Positions 14,907 to 21,818 of a DNA stretch of 36,255 bases are shown here, one piece after another. The notes beneath the pieces are model-generated. The model searched no databases, was not told where the DNA came from, and worked only from the letters and a program-made list of their open reading frames with translations. Each line of letters opens with the position of its first letter. Within the stretch, counting starts at the first letter, position 1. Origin of the DNA: a virus; the IMG/VR virus record IMGVR_UViG_3300044617_001496, positions 1 through 36,255 of that record; one strand, given 5' to 3'. A program made the translations under genes and the position numbers.

Positions 14907-15103
14907 GCGCTATCTATCACAGGATCAGGTATATGTCCCCGTCATCGGAGTCTTTTGAGTCTGTGCGCGAGGCCGTGTGTGCAGCCCTGTGGGAGTCCGC
15001 TAACTGCTACACTTCTTCCAAGAGAATCACACATTCGCTTTTAGCTAAGCAGCTGCTTCCATGCTCAACAAAAAAGACCCATACTATGGGGCTCTGCTCA
15101 TAG
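14903..15103 (+). CDS. Candidate 66-residue protein upstream of the 15061 gene
   Basis: GTG 14903 overlaps the previous stop (GTGA) and is preceded by GGAGGGG six bases upstream, the best ribosome-site geometry in this part. The product has a plausible helical stretch (SFESVREAVCAALWESANCY). It overlaps the following gene by 43 bases, and its last 15 residues lie over that gene's start, which lowers confidence. If it is not real, 14907-15060 is a 154-base leader. Confidence 0.4.
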   Translation: MSAIYHRIRYMSPSSESFESVREAVCAALWESANCYTSSKRITHSLLAKQLLPCSTKKTHTMGLCS

Positions 15104-15801
15104 AAGAGGCGAAGCTTCATCTTGGTACTGTTATGGCGGGCCAAGACTCGGAGCCGTTTTTTTCTGCAATGCTTCAAATTGTTGAAGATCGAATTTATCT
15201 TAAATACACAACACTCCGAAACAAAGAAGTAGAACTCAAAGGCATCAAAGACTTTTTGCAAAGCGTTTACTATGGCCTTGGTATTAAAGACATGGAAACG
15301 TTCTTGTGCAATGTTGTCAAGTCCGCCTTAAAGGAAAGGTCAAGAAATAAATACGCCCACAGATTTATCGAATGGCTCAGGGATCAGGATCCCTCTTTTC
15401 AGTTTCCCGACTCTTACTTTGAGTTTAGGCGTGTAATGAGAATGATATATTACAACAAGCAAATGCCAAGACCGAAAAAGGGGCTTGCCTACAAAACGGC
15501 TAGATTCCTTTACAATCAAGATCCAGAGATTCTGCAGCACATAGGCTACGGTAGAAGATACCTTACCGTTGAAAGCTGCTACTACGGAGAGGGCTACGAG
15601 GAAAAGCGCAAAACCCTTAAGCCTATCAAGCTTTACCAAAATCCAACGCTGCACCAGCTTGAAGAAGTCGCAGAAGCGCTTTTCGGGAGGTTTGGCCATT
15701 TCAAAGCGGAGCGCCTCGCTGCTATGCTGACTGAGCGCTGCGAGCTTTCTAAGGCGCTAAAACAAAGCCAAGAGGATGAACAACTTGCAGACGGCAACTA
15801 G
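15061..15801 (+). CDS. Hypothetical helical protein upstream of the RuvC-like gene
   Basis: 246 residues, charged and aromatic-rich, predicted mostly helical (YYGALLIEEAKLHLGTVMAG; VESCYYGEGYEEKRKTLKPI; KAERLAAMLTERCELSKALK). Base composition is more AT-rich than the small genes to its left, marking a compositional boundary. It overlaps the RuvC-like gene by 26 bases, so the pair is probably co-expressed and may act together on DNA junctions. No domain is recognised. Confidence 0.75.
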   Translation: MLNKKDPYYGALLIEEAKLHLGTVMAGQDSEPFFSAMLQIVEDRIYLKYTTLRNKEVELKGIKDFLQSVYYGLGIKDMETFLCNVVKSALKERSRNKYAHRFIEWLRDQDPSFQFPDSYFEFRRVMRMIYYNKQMPRPKKGLAYKTARFLYNQDPEILQHIGYGRRYLTVESCYYGEGYEEKRKTLKPIKLYQNPTLHQLEEVAEALFGRFGHFKAERLAAMLTERCELSKALKQSQEDEQLADGN

Positions 15802-16282
15802 ATCAATCGGTGTTGACCCTGGTGTTTCCGGTGCAATAGCGATACTGGAAGGCGACAGGCTGATCCATGTATTCGATATGCCTGTTGTCGAAACAATGTC
15901 AGGAAAAAAGAAAAAGCGCAGGATCTCACCTGAAATACTGGTGGCAGAGCTTAAGCAGTATGTAGATGGTGTTAAAACAGTTTACATTGAAGATGTTCAT
16001 GCAATGCCCGGTCAAGGCGTAACGTCGATGTTCTCCTTTGGTGAGGCTGCGGGGCTGGCGAGAGGCGTTATGGCTGGCCTCGGCCTTCCCGTCCAGATGG
16101 TTTCCCCTACCCACTGGAAGCGTGGTCTTCGCCTTCCTCAGGGCAAGGATGCCTCTCGCGCCATGGCCGCCCGACTCTGGCCGCTGGAGGCCGCCCACTT
16201 TTGCCGAGTGCGTGATGATGGCCGCGCCGAGGCGGCCCTTATAGCTCTCTGGGGTATGACCAGTGCCAGGTCGGCCAGCTGA
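15776..16282 (+). CDS. RuvC-like Holliday junction resolvase
   Basis: 168 residues. RNase H-like nuclease with acidic residues in RuvC order: D14 in IGVDPGVSGAIAI, E72 in VYIEDVHAMPGQG, and D147/D148 in RVRDDGRAEAALIALWG. The segment GVTSMFSFGEAAGLARGVMA is also typical of the family. It would cleave four-way junctions arising in recombination or branched replicating DNA before packaging. Length is close to bacterial RuvC. A Lys-rich insertion (KKKKRR at 44-49) may add DNA binding. Confidence 0.88.
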   Translation: MNNLQTATRSIGVDPGVSGAIAILEGDRLIHVFDMPVVETMSGKKKKRRISPEILVAELKQYVDGVKTVYIEDVHAMPGQGVTSMFSFGEAAGLARGVMAGLGLPVQMVSPTHWKRGLRLPQGKDASRAMAARLWPLEAAHFCRVRDDGRAEAALIALWGMTSARSAS

Positions 16283-16326
16283 ACACCTGGCTGCCTGATC
16301 CGTTGCAGAAAAATGGTCCGATCCCC

Positions 16327-16355
16327 TTGCGTTTGGGCGACCTACAGGCTATGAT
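16327..16355 (+). promoter_or_regulatory. Putative sigma70 promoter of the cyAbrB-like gene
   Basis: TTGCGT at 16327-16332 and TATGAT at 16350-16355 are separated by 17 bases. The start codon lies 26 bases downstream of the -10. The preceding gene ends at 16282, so this falls in a true intergenic gap. Confidence 0.65.
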
Positions 16356-16381
16356 TTCTTGGTCGTCAACGATTTTCCACG

Positions 16382-16951
16382 TTGCCCCGCCCCAAAAGGA
16401 CAGCCAGCGAGGCTGTCGAAACCCAACCCCCTACAACTGATACCACCGCTCAAATGACCGAAGCCACCGCCGAAAAGAAAGTGTCCGCTACCACCAGCAA
16501 GAAGGGCACCCCCGTCGAACCCGCAGAAGTTCTGCGCATTGCCTCTGAAATGGAGGGTCAGCCCGCAGACGTGGTAGCCAAGGAATGTGGCTATTACACT
16601 GAAACGACCAATAACGCCACTGGCGAAGTTGAAGTTCGTGTAACTGCTGCTGATACCTCGGCCTTTCTTGCCGCTCTGCTGTCGGCCAAGGGTGTGAACC
16701 TGGCTCCCCCGGTTCGCGCAGCCCGTCGCTCCAACCGCTCGCCCATCGTCAAGATCGGCAAGACCGGCACCATCGTTGTTGGCGGTCGTCACGCCACCGT
16801 GGCCGGTTTTGAGTTCGGTGAAGGTGTTGACAGCCGCGTGCGTATCGAGTCCGAAAAGGGCAAGATCACCATTTTTGCCGCCACTCCTGACGAGTATGTG
16901 GCTGATGATGCCGAGCCCGCTGCTACCGAGGAAGACGACCTGGATCTCTGA
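16382..16951 (+). CDS. Cyanobacterial AbrB-type (cyAbrB) transcription regulator
   Basis: 189 residues, TTG start. Residues 1-45 are a Thr/Lys-rich, probably disordered tail. Residues about 46-110 match the cyAbrB N-terminal block: VLRIASEMEG, then AKECGYYTE, GEVEVRV and FLAALLSAKGVNL. Residues about 111-165 match the second block: RR.SNRSPIVKIGKTGTIVVG, G.EFGEGVDSRVRIE and KGKITIFA. In cyanobacteria, cyAbrB proteins bind DNA broadly and affect nitrogen/carbon balance; this is established for host homologues. A phage copy could retune host expression or compact DNA; this is inferred. The C-terminus is acidic. It has its own promoter and terminator, so it is probably monocistronic. Confidence 0.8.
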   Translation: MPRPKRTASEAVETQPPTTDTTAQMTEATAEKKVSATTSKKGTPVEPAEVLRIASEMEGQPADVVAKECGYYTETTNNATGEVEVRVTAADTSAFLAALLSAKGVNLAPPVRAARRSNRSPIVKIGKTGTIVVGGRHATVAGFEFGEGVDSRVRIESEKGKITIFAATPDEYVADDAEPAATEEDDLDL

Positions 16952-16979
16952 TCCATTCCTGCATCCAGCAAACAAGAGC

Positions 16980-17007
16980 GCCCTGGGAAACCGGGGCTTT
17001 TTTATTT
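16980..17007 (+). terminator. Intrinsic terminator after the cyAbrB-like gene
   Basis: GCCCTGG (16980-16986), GAAA loop, CCGGGGC (16991-16997): a 7-bp stem with one G-T pair and a GNRA loop, followed by TTTTTTATTT. This is the strongest intrinsic terminator in the window. It ends only four bases before the next ATG. Confidence 0.9.
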
Positions 17008-17011
17008 ACCA

Positions 17012-17434
17012 ATGTCACACATTCAACAGGCCAAAGAGTTTCGCATTGTTTTCGGCCACCCAAATGTTCCTGGCAGGGAAAAACGATTTCCTGTGGACTT
17101 GGAAGAGAAGCTAAGGATGCAACTCTCGCTCGTCAAAGAGGAGGGTGACGAGTTCAACGAAGCGCTTGAGGAGTGGCTTTCGATTTCAAAGTTCTCTACC
17201 GAAGATGCTGCCGCGTTTGCCAAGAAACACGTTCTCAAGGAGCTTGCTGACCTGACATACGTTTGCTACCAGATGGCAGCCTTTCTCGGTGTTGATCTTG
17301 ATGTTGCGCTGGATCGCGTACATCAGTCAAATATGAGCAAGCTTGGCGAAGACGGCAAACCGATTTACAGGGCAGATGGCAAAGTGCTGAAAGGTCCTTT
17401 TTACAAAAAGCCGCATCTTGGGGATCTTATTTAG
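17012..17434 (+). CDS. MazG-like nucleotide pyrophosphohydrolase
   Basis: 140 residues. All-alpha NTP pyrophosphohydrolase signature: E43-E44-x-x-E47 in LVKEEGDEFNEAL and E77-x-x-D80 in KELADLTYVCYQMAAFLGVD, followed by the phage-type end (VHQSNMSKLGEDGKPIYRAD, then a GPFYKKP motif). Such phage enzymes hydrolyse (d)NTPs and in cyanophages have been proposed to act on host nucleotide pools or alarmones; substrate here is unknown. The ATG lies just after a strong terminator, so transcription must come from read-through or a promoter inside the preceding gene. Converges with, and overlaps by 4 bases, a leftward gene. Confidence 0.85.
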   Translation: MSHIQQAKEFRIVFGHPNVPGREKRFPVDLEEKLRMQLSLVKEEGDEFNEALEEWLSISKFSTEDAAAFAKKHVLKELADLTYVCYQMAAFLGVDLDVALDRVHQSNMSKLGEDGKPIYRADGKVLKGPFYKKPHLGDLI

Positions 17435-17718
17435 GCTTGCTGGGCCGAGGGTTGCGCCTCAGTTTTGAACTCCCTTCCCTCTAGCCCAGTTTTTTCCATT
17501 TGGACCTTCCTTACTTTTATCAAGAAAGCTGCACTGTCGGCCATTTCCAGTTCCTTCGTTATCTCAGCGATGCACTCTTTGTCAATGCTTGCCGTTGTTA
17601 CGCCAAGAAGGTCAAGCAACTCCTTGAGGTACTTGGCACACACAGCCGCCGATTTTACGGCTTTTCTGTGAGCTTCGGAAATTGCCTGACTCTCTGCTTG
17701 ACTGAGTGGTAGTTTCAT
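17431..17718 (-). CDS. Helical hypothetical protein (leftward)
   Basis: 95 residues from ATG 17716-17718. Mostly helical and Ala/Lys/Glu-rich (AESQAISEAHRKAVKSAAVC; AEITKELEMADSAAFLIKVR). The 3' end overlaps the MazG-like stop by 4 bases on the opposite strand. The 5' part overlaps the end of another leftward gene in a different frame by about 107 bases. No family recognised. Confidence 0.65.
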   Translation of the reverse strand: MKLPLSQAESQAISEAHRKAVKSAAVCAKYLKELLDLLGVTTASIDKECIAEITKELEMADSAAFLIKVRKVQMEKTGLEGREFKTEAQPSAQQA

Positions 17719-17872
17719 TGGCTTTCTGGATGGTGATCTGGGTCCAGTCTGGGTACTGCTTCTCAAGGTGCCTGAGCGCAGCCGCATTCCCCCCGACCCA
17801 CCCATGTAGGGCGCCAATGACCGGGATGGCTGAATCCCGAGCAACTAGGAATCGGTAGGAGACTGGTTCCAT
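17612..17872 (-). CDS. Hypothetical protein overlapping the next leftward gene
   Basis: 86 residues from ATG 17870-17872. The first two thirds look natural (MEPVSYRFLVARDSAIPVIG; GGNAAALRHLEKQYPDWTQI). The last third lies over the start of the other leftward gene and is Ser/Gln-rich low-quality sequence, which suggests either a long gene overlap or one original gene split by a frameshift. An open frame extends upstream to 18019, but that part opposes the rightward gene at 17909. Confidence 0.5.
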   Translation of the reverse strand: MEPVSYRFLVARDSAIPVIGALHGWVGGNAAALRHLEKQYPDWTQITIQKANETTTQSSRESGNFRSSQKSRKIGGCVCQVPQGVA

Positions 17873-17908
17873 CTGACTACTGTATCGACCAAGCTCAATT
17901 TTCGCAAC

Positions 17909-18403
17909 ATGGCGAGGACAATCAAGGGGAAAACCAGATTTCCGTTCAAGATCACCCTTGTCCCCGTTGATCGGCCACAGCCGAAGCCGCCCTGGATCGG
18001 CACGCATCAGTGGAAACATCGAGCAATCTATAACATCAAGATGAAGCTTTCGATTCAGGTTGAAAAGGCATCAAATCGAGCTGGCTGGTGTTGGTATAAA
18101 TTTTATTCCGTGCGAGGGTATGGCGCTCCTGGCAGGCTTGAGTTTTTGTGTCCGTATTCCGGCATGGTCGCAAAAACTATCTATCAAGAGGAGGCTGCTT
18201 CTTTCAGGAGGTACTGGTCAAACTGCGCAAAAAAGTCCCAAGAAATACTTGATTGGCTAGAAACCATTGACCCATCAACTTACACAGTTCAGCTGAACGT
18301 TTTTCTTCTTAGGGCGATTGTTGTTACCTATGGAATTAGAGAAATAAAAAATTACGAGCAAAGCAATCCATTTCAGAGAGCAAAGCCATGGCAAGAGCTG
18401 TAA
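17909..18403 (+). CDS. Hypothetical protein, first of a four-gene unknown cassette
   Basis: 164 residues. Basic, Trp/Tyr-rich and probably alpha/beta (TRFPFKITLVPVDRPQPKPP; NRAGWCWYKFYSVRGYGAPG; LFVCPYSGMVAKT-like centre, then YRYW-like helical region). It shares an LCPYSxG element with the next gene (CPYSGMV here, CPYSRGG there). Overlaps the next gene by 16 bases. Function not recognised. Confidence 0.75.
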   Translation: MARTIKGKTRFPFKITLVPVDRPQPKPPWIGTHQWKHRAIYNIKMKLSIQVEKASNRAGWCWYKFYSVRGYGAPGRLEFLCPYSGMVAKTIYQEEAASFRRYWSNCAKKSQEILDWLETIDPSTYTVQLNVFLLRAIVVTYGIREIKNYEQSNPFQRAKPWQEL

Positions 18404-18927
18404 AGTATCACGAAAAAAAAACAAAAGGCGGCTGGCCAATGTTTACCAGTTCGCAAACTGATAACAGGTTTGCTCTCTGCAAAAAAGCTTTATGCCCAGA
18501 CAGGAGTTTGCTTGTCAGATTCAAAGATTGCTATCAATCTGAAGAGCATATTCAAGAGTTTTGCAGACTGAAATTTCTGTCAGAAGAATACTTTGAGTAC
18601 AATGTTCGGGACCTTAAGCTACTGCCTTGGGGCGGAAACTACAAAGTCTATAAGTTTGCCCTTGAGGGTGCATTCTATCCCTTTGTAAGGTGTGTTCAAA
18701 AAACTAGGCCACTTGATACTGGGATTATCTGGATTGGCACTAAACACGAGTATCCAAGGATCTGGGTTGACAATAGTGTTGCCAACTGGCTTTGTCCATA
18801 CTCTCGTGGCGGCCATGTAATGACTGAGCCGTTTGAACCTCTCTACAAAGTTCTTGACAATTGGGCCAGGCTTTCTGATCGGCGTTTTTTCCCGTTCCTC
18901 AACCTGCCCCCCGTCCCAGACCTGTAA
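18388..18927 (+). CDS. Hypothetical protein, second of the unknown cassette
   Basis: 179 residues. The sequence is aromatic-rich (EEYFEYNVRDLKLLPWGGNY; IWIGTKHEYPRIWVDNSVAN) and contains CPYSRGG near residue 138, similar to CPYSGM in the preceding product. Start ATG 18388 lies inside the previous gene's end. No known domain; the shared element suggests distant paralogy or a shared ligand. Confidence 0.75.
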   Translation: MARAVKYHEKKTKGGWPMFTSSQTDNRFALCKKALCPDRSLLVRFKDCYQSEEHIQEFCRLKFLSEEYFEYNVRDLKLLPWGGNYKVYKFALEGAFYPFVRCVQKTRPLDTGIIWIGTKHEYPRIWVDNSVANWLCPYSRGGHVMTEPFEPLYKVLDNWARLSDRRFFPFLNLPPVPDL

Positions 18928-18945
18928 AACGGGTTTCCCTCATAA

Positions 18946-19506
18946 ATGGCGCTGGACTCGCCATGTGGTGATTTCTCTGGTAGTATGGGGAGGTCTTTCA
19001 AGGACGCCATGGATCAAGAAAAACCGCAGGGCAAAATTTTCTGCCGCCATGAGCTGGCGAGAACTACTCCAGTCCCTAAGACGCTTCACGAGCGGATGAT
19101 GCTCGAAGCGGAGCCCATCATTCAGCACAACTGGACTGATGTTGCGATTCACGACAAAAACAGACTCAAGCGTGTCAAAAACAACCACGTCATGGCGTGG
19201 ATGGTGAACGAAACGGGTTCCTATCTGAGCCCTATGTATTGCAACATCTTGGACAAGAAAAACTGGACATCAAGCCCGATGGCCGCTCTTGCCCCTGTTC
19301 AGATTTTCATGAACAAATTGCAACATCAAATGTTTGCAGTTGGGGTAAAAGCAGCTGAGCAGTACAAGCCCCGTTGCTACCTCGTCATCAAAAAAGATGA
19401 CACTGACGGAGGTGAGATCATCCCAGTCAACTTTGAAGAGTTTGCGTCTTTTTGCACTATTGGCCTATTTCAATGGACACTCAGGGGGTTCCAACCATGC
19501 AAGTAA
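18946..19506 (+). CDS. Hypothetical protein, third of the unknown cassette
   Basis: 186 residues. A charged N-terminus, then LARTTPVPKTLHERMMLEAE, a Met-rich middle (SPMAALAPVQIFMNKLQHQM) and a strand-rich end (CYLVIKKDDTDGGEIIPVNF). No membrane segment or known motif. Ends 10 bases inside the next gene. Function unknown. Confidence 0.7.
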   Translation: MALDSPCGDFSGSMGRSFKDAMDQEKPQGKIFCRHELARTTPVPKTLHERMMLEAEPIIQHNWTDVAIHDKNRLKRVKNNHVMAWMVNETGSYLSPMYCNILDKKNWTSSPMAALAPVQIFMNKLQHQMFAVGVKAAEQYKPRCYLVIKKDDTDGGEIIPVNFEEFASFCTIGLFQWTLRGFQPCK

Positions 19507-19850
19507 CTGATCTTCACCCAGCTGAAATCGCTGAATGTATTGCCTGCGTTTGCAGTGTGTACGAAAAAGAGTACCGCAGGATCGAGCGATACATGAAGCT
19601 GGGCTTGGTACTCAGGTTTTTGCGAATTCCAGCTTATAAATTCTTTTTTGACGGTGCCAGAGGGGGCTATGCAGATCAGGCCATTAGACGGGATTTGATT
19701 ACGCACATGCTCAATGCCTATCAAGTCGGAGACAACGAAACATTCTTTTACCTTGAGCACTATTTTGCGCCAGGGTCGCCAATCCTAAAATTAAAGTCTG
19801 GTTGGATGGCAAACCTCCAGAAAACCACCAAATTCACGCCAGCACAATGA
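19497..19850 (+). CDS. Hypothetical protein, fourth of the unknown cassette
   Basis: 117 residues from ATG 19497, chosen because AGGGG lies upstream at proper distance; an in-frame ATG at 19473 is also possible. Helical, Tyr/Arg-rich (VCSVYEKEYRRIERYMKLGL; KFFFDGARGGYADQAIRRDL). Stop overlaps the ATG of the signal-peptide gene that follows. No family recognised. Confidence 0.7.
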   Translation: MQVTDLHPAEIAECIACVCSVYEKEYRRIERYMKLGLVLRFLRIPAYKFFFDGARGGYADQAIRRDLITHMLNAYQVGDNETFFYLEHYFAPGSPILKLKSGWMANLQKTTKFTPAQ

Positions 19851-20134
19851 AACCACTTTCTCTTTTTGCTTCATCCTGCCTCCTTGGTTTACTGTTTCAG
19901 CCATTGTCAGCAAAAACCTCTCAATTGATTCCAGCGGTGTTTGCCCCTGCCTTTTGCGCGTCAATGGAAGCTGGCAATAGCAACGACGAGTCAATTCGCT
20001 TTGCCGTGAGAATGTCTATTGACACAACAAAGCCACCGGCCTTCAAAGTTGGTGACACGTCACTTGATGTTCGCGCTTCTGTGTATGAAGCTCAGCGGCA
20101 ATGCCCCAAACACTTTGAAAAGGGGTGGCAATGA
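19847..20134 (+). CDS. Secreted or periplasmic small protein with signal peptide
   Basis: 95 residues from ATG 19847, overlapping the previous stop. Signal peptide: K2, hydrophobic core LSLFASSCLLGLLFQPL, probable cleavage after SA at about residue 22. The mature part contains C36 and C85 and a SNDESIRFAVRMSIDTTKPP region. Exported by Sec if expressed in the host. Role unknown; exported phage proteins may alter the cell envelope or exclude other phages. Confidence 0.7.
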   Translation: MKPLSLFASSCLLGLLFQPLSAKTSQLIPAVFAPAFCASMEAGNSNDESIRFAVRMSIDTTKPPAFKVGDTSLDVRASVYEAQRQCPKHFEKGWQ

Positions 20135-20310
20135 AATTCCCTCCTGCATGGCAGCAAAACTGTGGCAATTGCTACTACAAGCGCTCTGCCACTGAAGGGG
20201 CGAATAGTGTCAGCCTGTGCTGTCGCTACGCCCCAAGGCCGGGAGACTTGTATCCAGTTCACACTCCGGCTATCAACTGGTGCGGCGAATGGGCTCCAAC
20301 CAACCAGTAG
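20131..20310 (+). CDS. Cys-rich small protein with WCGEW end
   Basis: 59 residues, ATG preceded by AGGGG and overlapping the upstream stop. Cysteines in CGNCYYKR, LCCRYAP and WCGEW contexts. This C..C ... CRR.PP ... CGEW layout is familiar from many phage small proteins, probably a zinc or iron-sulphur-binding knuckle; function unknown. It is followed by a clear promoter, so it ends its transcription unit. Confidence 0.75.
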   Translation: MKFPPAWQQNCGNCYYKRSATEGANSVSLCCRYAPRPGDLYPVHTPAINWCGEWAPTNQ

Positions 20311-20329
20311 ACAAATTTCTGGCCAGCCC

Positions 20330-20359
20330 TTGACAAGCAAGCCAACCCACCCTTAAAAT
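20330..20359 (+). promoter_or_regulatory. Putative sigma70 promoter
   Basis: TTGACA at 20330-20335 and TAAAAT at 20354-20359 with an 18-base spacer. The ATG of the 57-residue gene is 40 bases downstream, and the leader contains GCCGTTCAT, similar to the GCCATTCAT in the leaders at 25330, 26035 and 26514. Confidence 0.7.
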
Positions 20360-20399
20360 CAAAAAAGCTACAAGCCGTTCATCTCGTTACCCCCGCACG

Positions 20400-20573
20400 A
20401 TGGCACCCCGAAAATTTCCGCTTGTTGACAATATGCGAGCGCATGGCGGCAACTTTGTCAGCAAGCTGGCAGAAGCTATGGTCGCGGCTGATCCCGTCAA
20501 CTTTGACAGGCTGTGCGCCGCTTTCCCTGAAGTTGTCGAAAAGTACACAGAGGGAGGAGGTCAAGGCAAGTGA
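20400..20573 (+). CDS. 57-residue helical phage protein
   Basis: MAPRKFPLVDNMRAHGGNFV, then SKLAEAMVAADPVNFDRLCA and FPEVVEKY. The N.F.RL..AFPE(V/I)V.KY element recurs in small phage proteins I recall, with unknown role. It has a strong promoter 40 bases upstream, suggesting high early expression. Its stop overlaps the GTG start of the next gene. Confidence 0.7.
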   Translation: MAPRKFPLVDNMRAHGGNFVSKLAEAMVAADPVNFDRLCAAFPEVVEKYTEGGGQGK

Positions 20574-21031
20574 GTACCAATCCCTCTAGCCCAGTTTTTA
20601 CATCTGCCAGTGAAGTCCTTGCAGCTTGCAAGACCGTTGGTTACGAAACTCGTAATGACACGAGTGGCCTTGGCGAGAAGCGTTTTTACGTTTGGCTTCC
20701 TGATAGCGATAGCGAGGCGGCTACCACCTTCTGGAGTGAGCAGCAGTTTGTGAACTGGGGCAATGCCCATTTCGCCAGGCTTGCTGTCGAGGCTGAGCGC
20801 AGGGCTGCCGGATGGGAGCTGCTGGACGCCGAGGAGGCCCCGAGTGGCCTCTGGGGCTGGCATTTCCCTTGCGGAACCCATGAGGACGCCTGGCGTGCCT
20901 CTGGGCGTCCCATGCCAGAGGATCGAGTGGCTAGCCAGCCCGTTAACACCCCCGCGCCAGCTCGACAGTCATCAAGGAGTCGCACTGATGATTCTGGATG
21001 GCTGAGCATGGTATCTGCCGCAATGTTTTAA
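20570..21031 (+). CDS. Hypothetical protein
   Basis: 153 residues, GTG overlapping the previous stop with GGAGGAGG a few bases upstream, a strong ribosome site. The N-terminal 115 residues appear folded (FVNWGNAHFARLAVEAERRA; WGWHFPCGTHEDAWRASGRP) and the last 40 are a Pro/Ser-rich tail. No family recognised. Confidence 0.7.
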   Translation: MSTNPSSPVFTSASEVLAACKTVGYETRNDTSGLGEKRFYVWLPDSDSEAATTFWSEQQFVNWGNAHFARLAVEAERRAAGWELLDAEEAPSGLWGWHFPCGTHEDAWRASGRPMPEDRVASQPVNTPAPARQSSRSRTDDSGWLSMVSAAMF

Positions 21032-21077
21032 GTTTATAGATTTGCTGCGCCAACAAAAACACTAATCCAGTAAAGCC

Positions 21078-21401
21078 ATGGCCGCCACCAACTACACCAA
21101 GCCAGCCAACAGCGACTACCAACTGGTCCGAATCAAAGGCAAGCAAGCCGAGATTCTTGACCCCGAAACACTTGGCAAGATTCTGTCCATCCTGGAGCTT
21201 CACGAGTGCGACGAAGGGCAAACCGATCGCCCACTCTGGGATGCGCTTTATCGCTCTCAGCCTTTTCACTCGGCGCTAACCGATCCAACCGGAGAGTATT
21301 GGCGGATCGGGCGATTCTTTGCCCACGCAGCCTACGAAATTCCCCGCATGTTCCTGTGGGCAGTGAACCAAGGGCATATCCCCCCAACCCCTCCCGCCTA
21401 A
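21078..21401 (+). CDS. Hypothetical protein
   Basis: 107 residues; strand-rich start (DYQLVRIKGKQAEILDPETL) followed by helices (LGKILSILELHECDEGQTDR; FFAHAAYEIPRMFLWAVNQG). No family recognised. It stands alone between short spacers and is directly followed by the first copy of a 20-base repeat after its stop. Confidence 0.65.
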   Translation: MAATNYTKPANSDYQLVRIKGKQAEILDPETLGKILSILELHECDEGQTDRPLWDALYRSQPFHSALTDPTGEYWRIGRFFAHAAYEIPRMFLWAVNQGHIPPTPPA

Positions 21402-21421
21402 CCCCACGGCCCGCCGGAGCC
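21402..21421 (+). repeat. 20-base repeat, copy 1, directly after a stop codon
   Basis: CCCCACGGCCCGCCGGAGCC begins right after TAA 21399-21401 and is repeated exactly at 21799. The following 30 bases are also similar between copies (ATCCGG(T/C)AGT(C/T)AT, then CTATTC/CCCATTC), so the unit is an intergenic cassette of roughly 50 bases. Confidence 0.75.
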
Positions 21422-21459
21422 GTCCTCAATCCGGTAGTCATTCACTCTCTATTCCAGCC

Positions 21460-21798
21460 ATGACCGTCGCTTATTTTTGGAACAGCCAACGCCTTCGCAA
21501 TCTGACTACGGGGCGTCCGCATACAGAAATGCAGCACATACACGAAGACCTAGAGCTGATCACGGGAGAATCTGGATTTATGACGGACATGCTTCCACGC
21601 ATGTCACGAGCGGTTGAGCCATGGCTAAGGCAACATGTAACAGATCCCAAGTTTTGGGATGGCAAATACGACCCTTCACATGTCGGAGAATATCCGCTGC
21701 CTGAGCCAACTGCTGAAGATCGTAAGGCAATGATGGAGTCCTACCTTGCGCAACCTAATCCGCTAGAGGGGAAGGATGTAATCGCTGTCACTATCTAG
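21460..21798 (+). CDS. Conserved phage hypothetical protein
   Basis: 112 residues. Features I associate with a widespread phage family: RPHTEM near residue 20, EDLELITGE, FMTDMLPRMSRAVEPWLRQ, then FWDGKYDPSHVGEYPLPEPT. Predicted soluble and alpha-helical with a conserved FWDG.(Y/F)DP.H.GE turn. Function unknown. Confidence 0.75.
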   Translation: MTVAYFWNSQRLRNLTTGRPHTEMQHIHEDLELITGESGFMTDMLPRMSRAVEPWLRQHVTDPKFWDGKYDPSHVGEYPLPEPTAEDRKAMMESYLAQPNPLEGKDVIAVTI

Positions 21799-21818
21799 CC
21801 CCACGGCCCGCCGGAGCC
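21799..21818 (+). repeat. 20-base repeat, copy 2, directly after a stop codon
   Basis: Exact second copy of the repeat at 21402-21421, again starting in the base after a stop codon (TAG 21796-21798). It lies 33 bases before the GTG of the frameshifted gene. Confidence 0.75.

Noticed and set aside
14746-14958. 70-codon rightward frame overlapping the 14637 gene
   Set aside because: Start lacks a ribosome site and any stop/start overlap, and the sequence has no family signal. Retained only as evidence that the 14637 gene may be frame-shifted.
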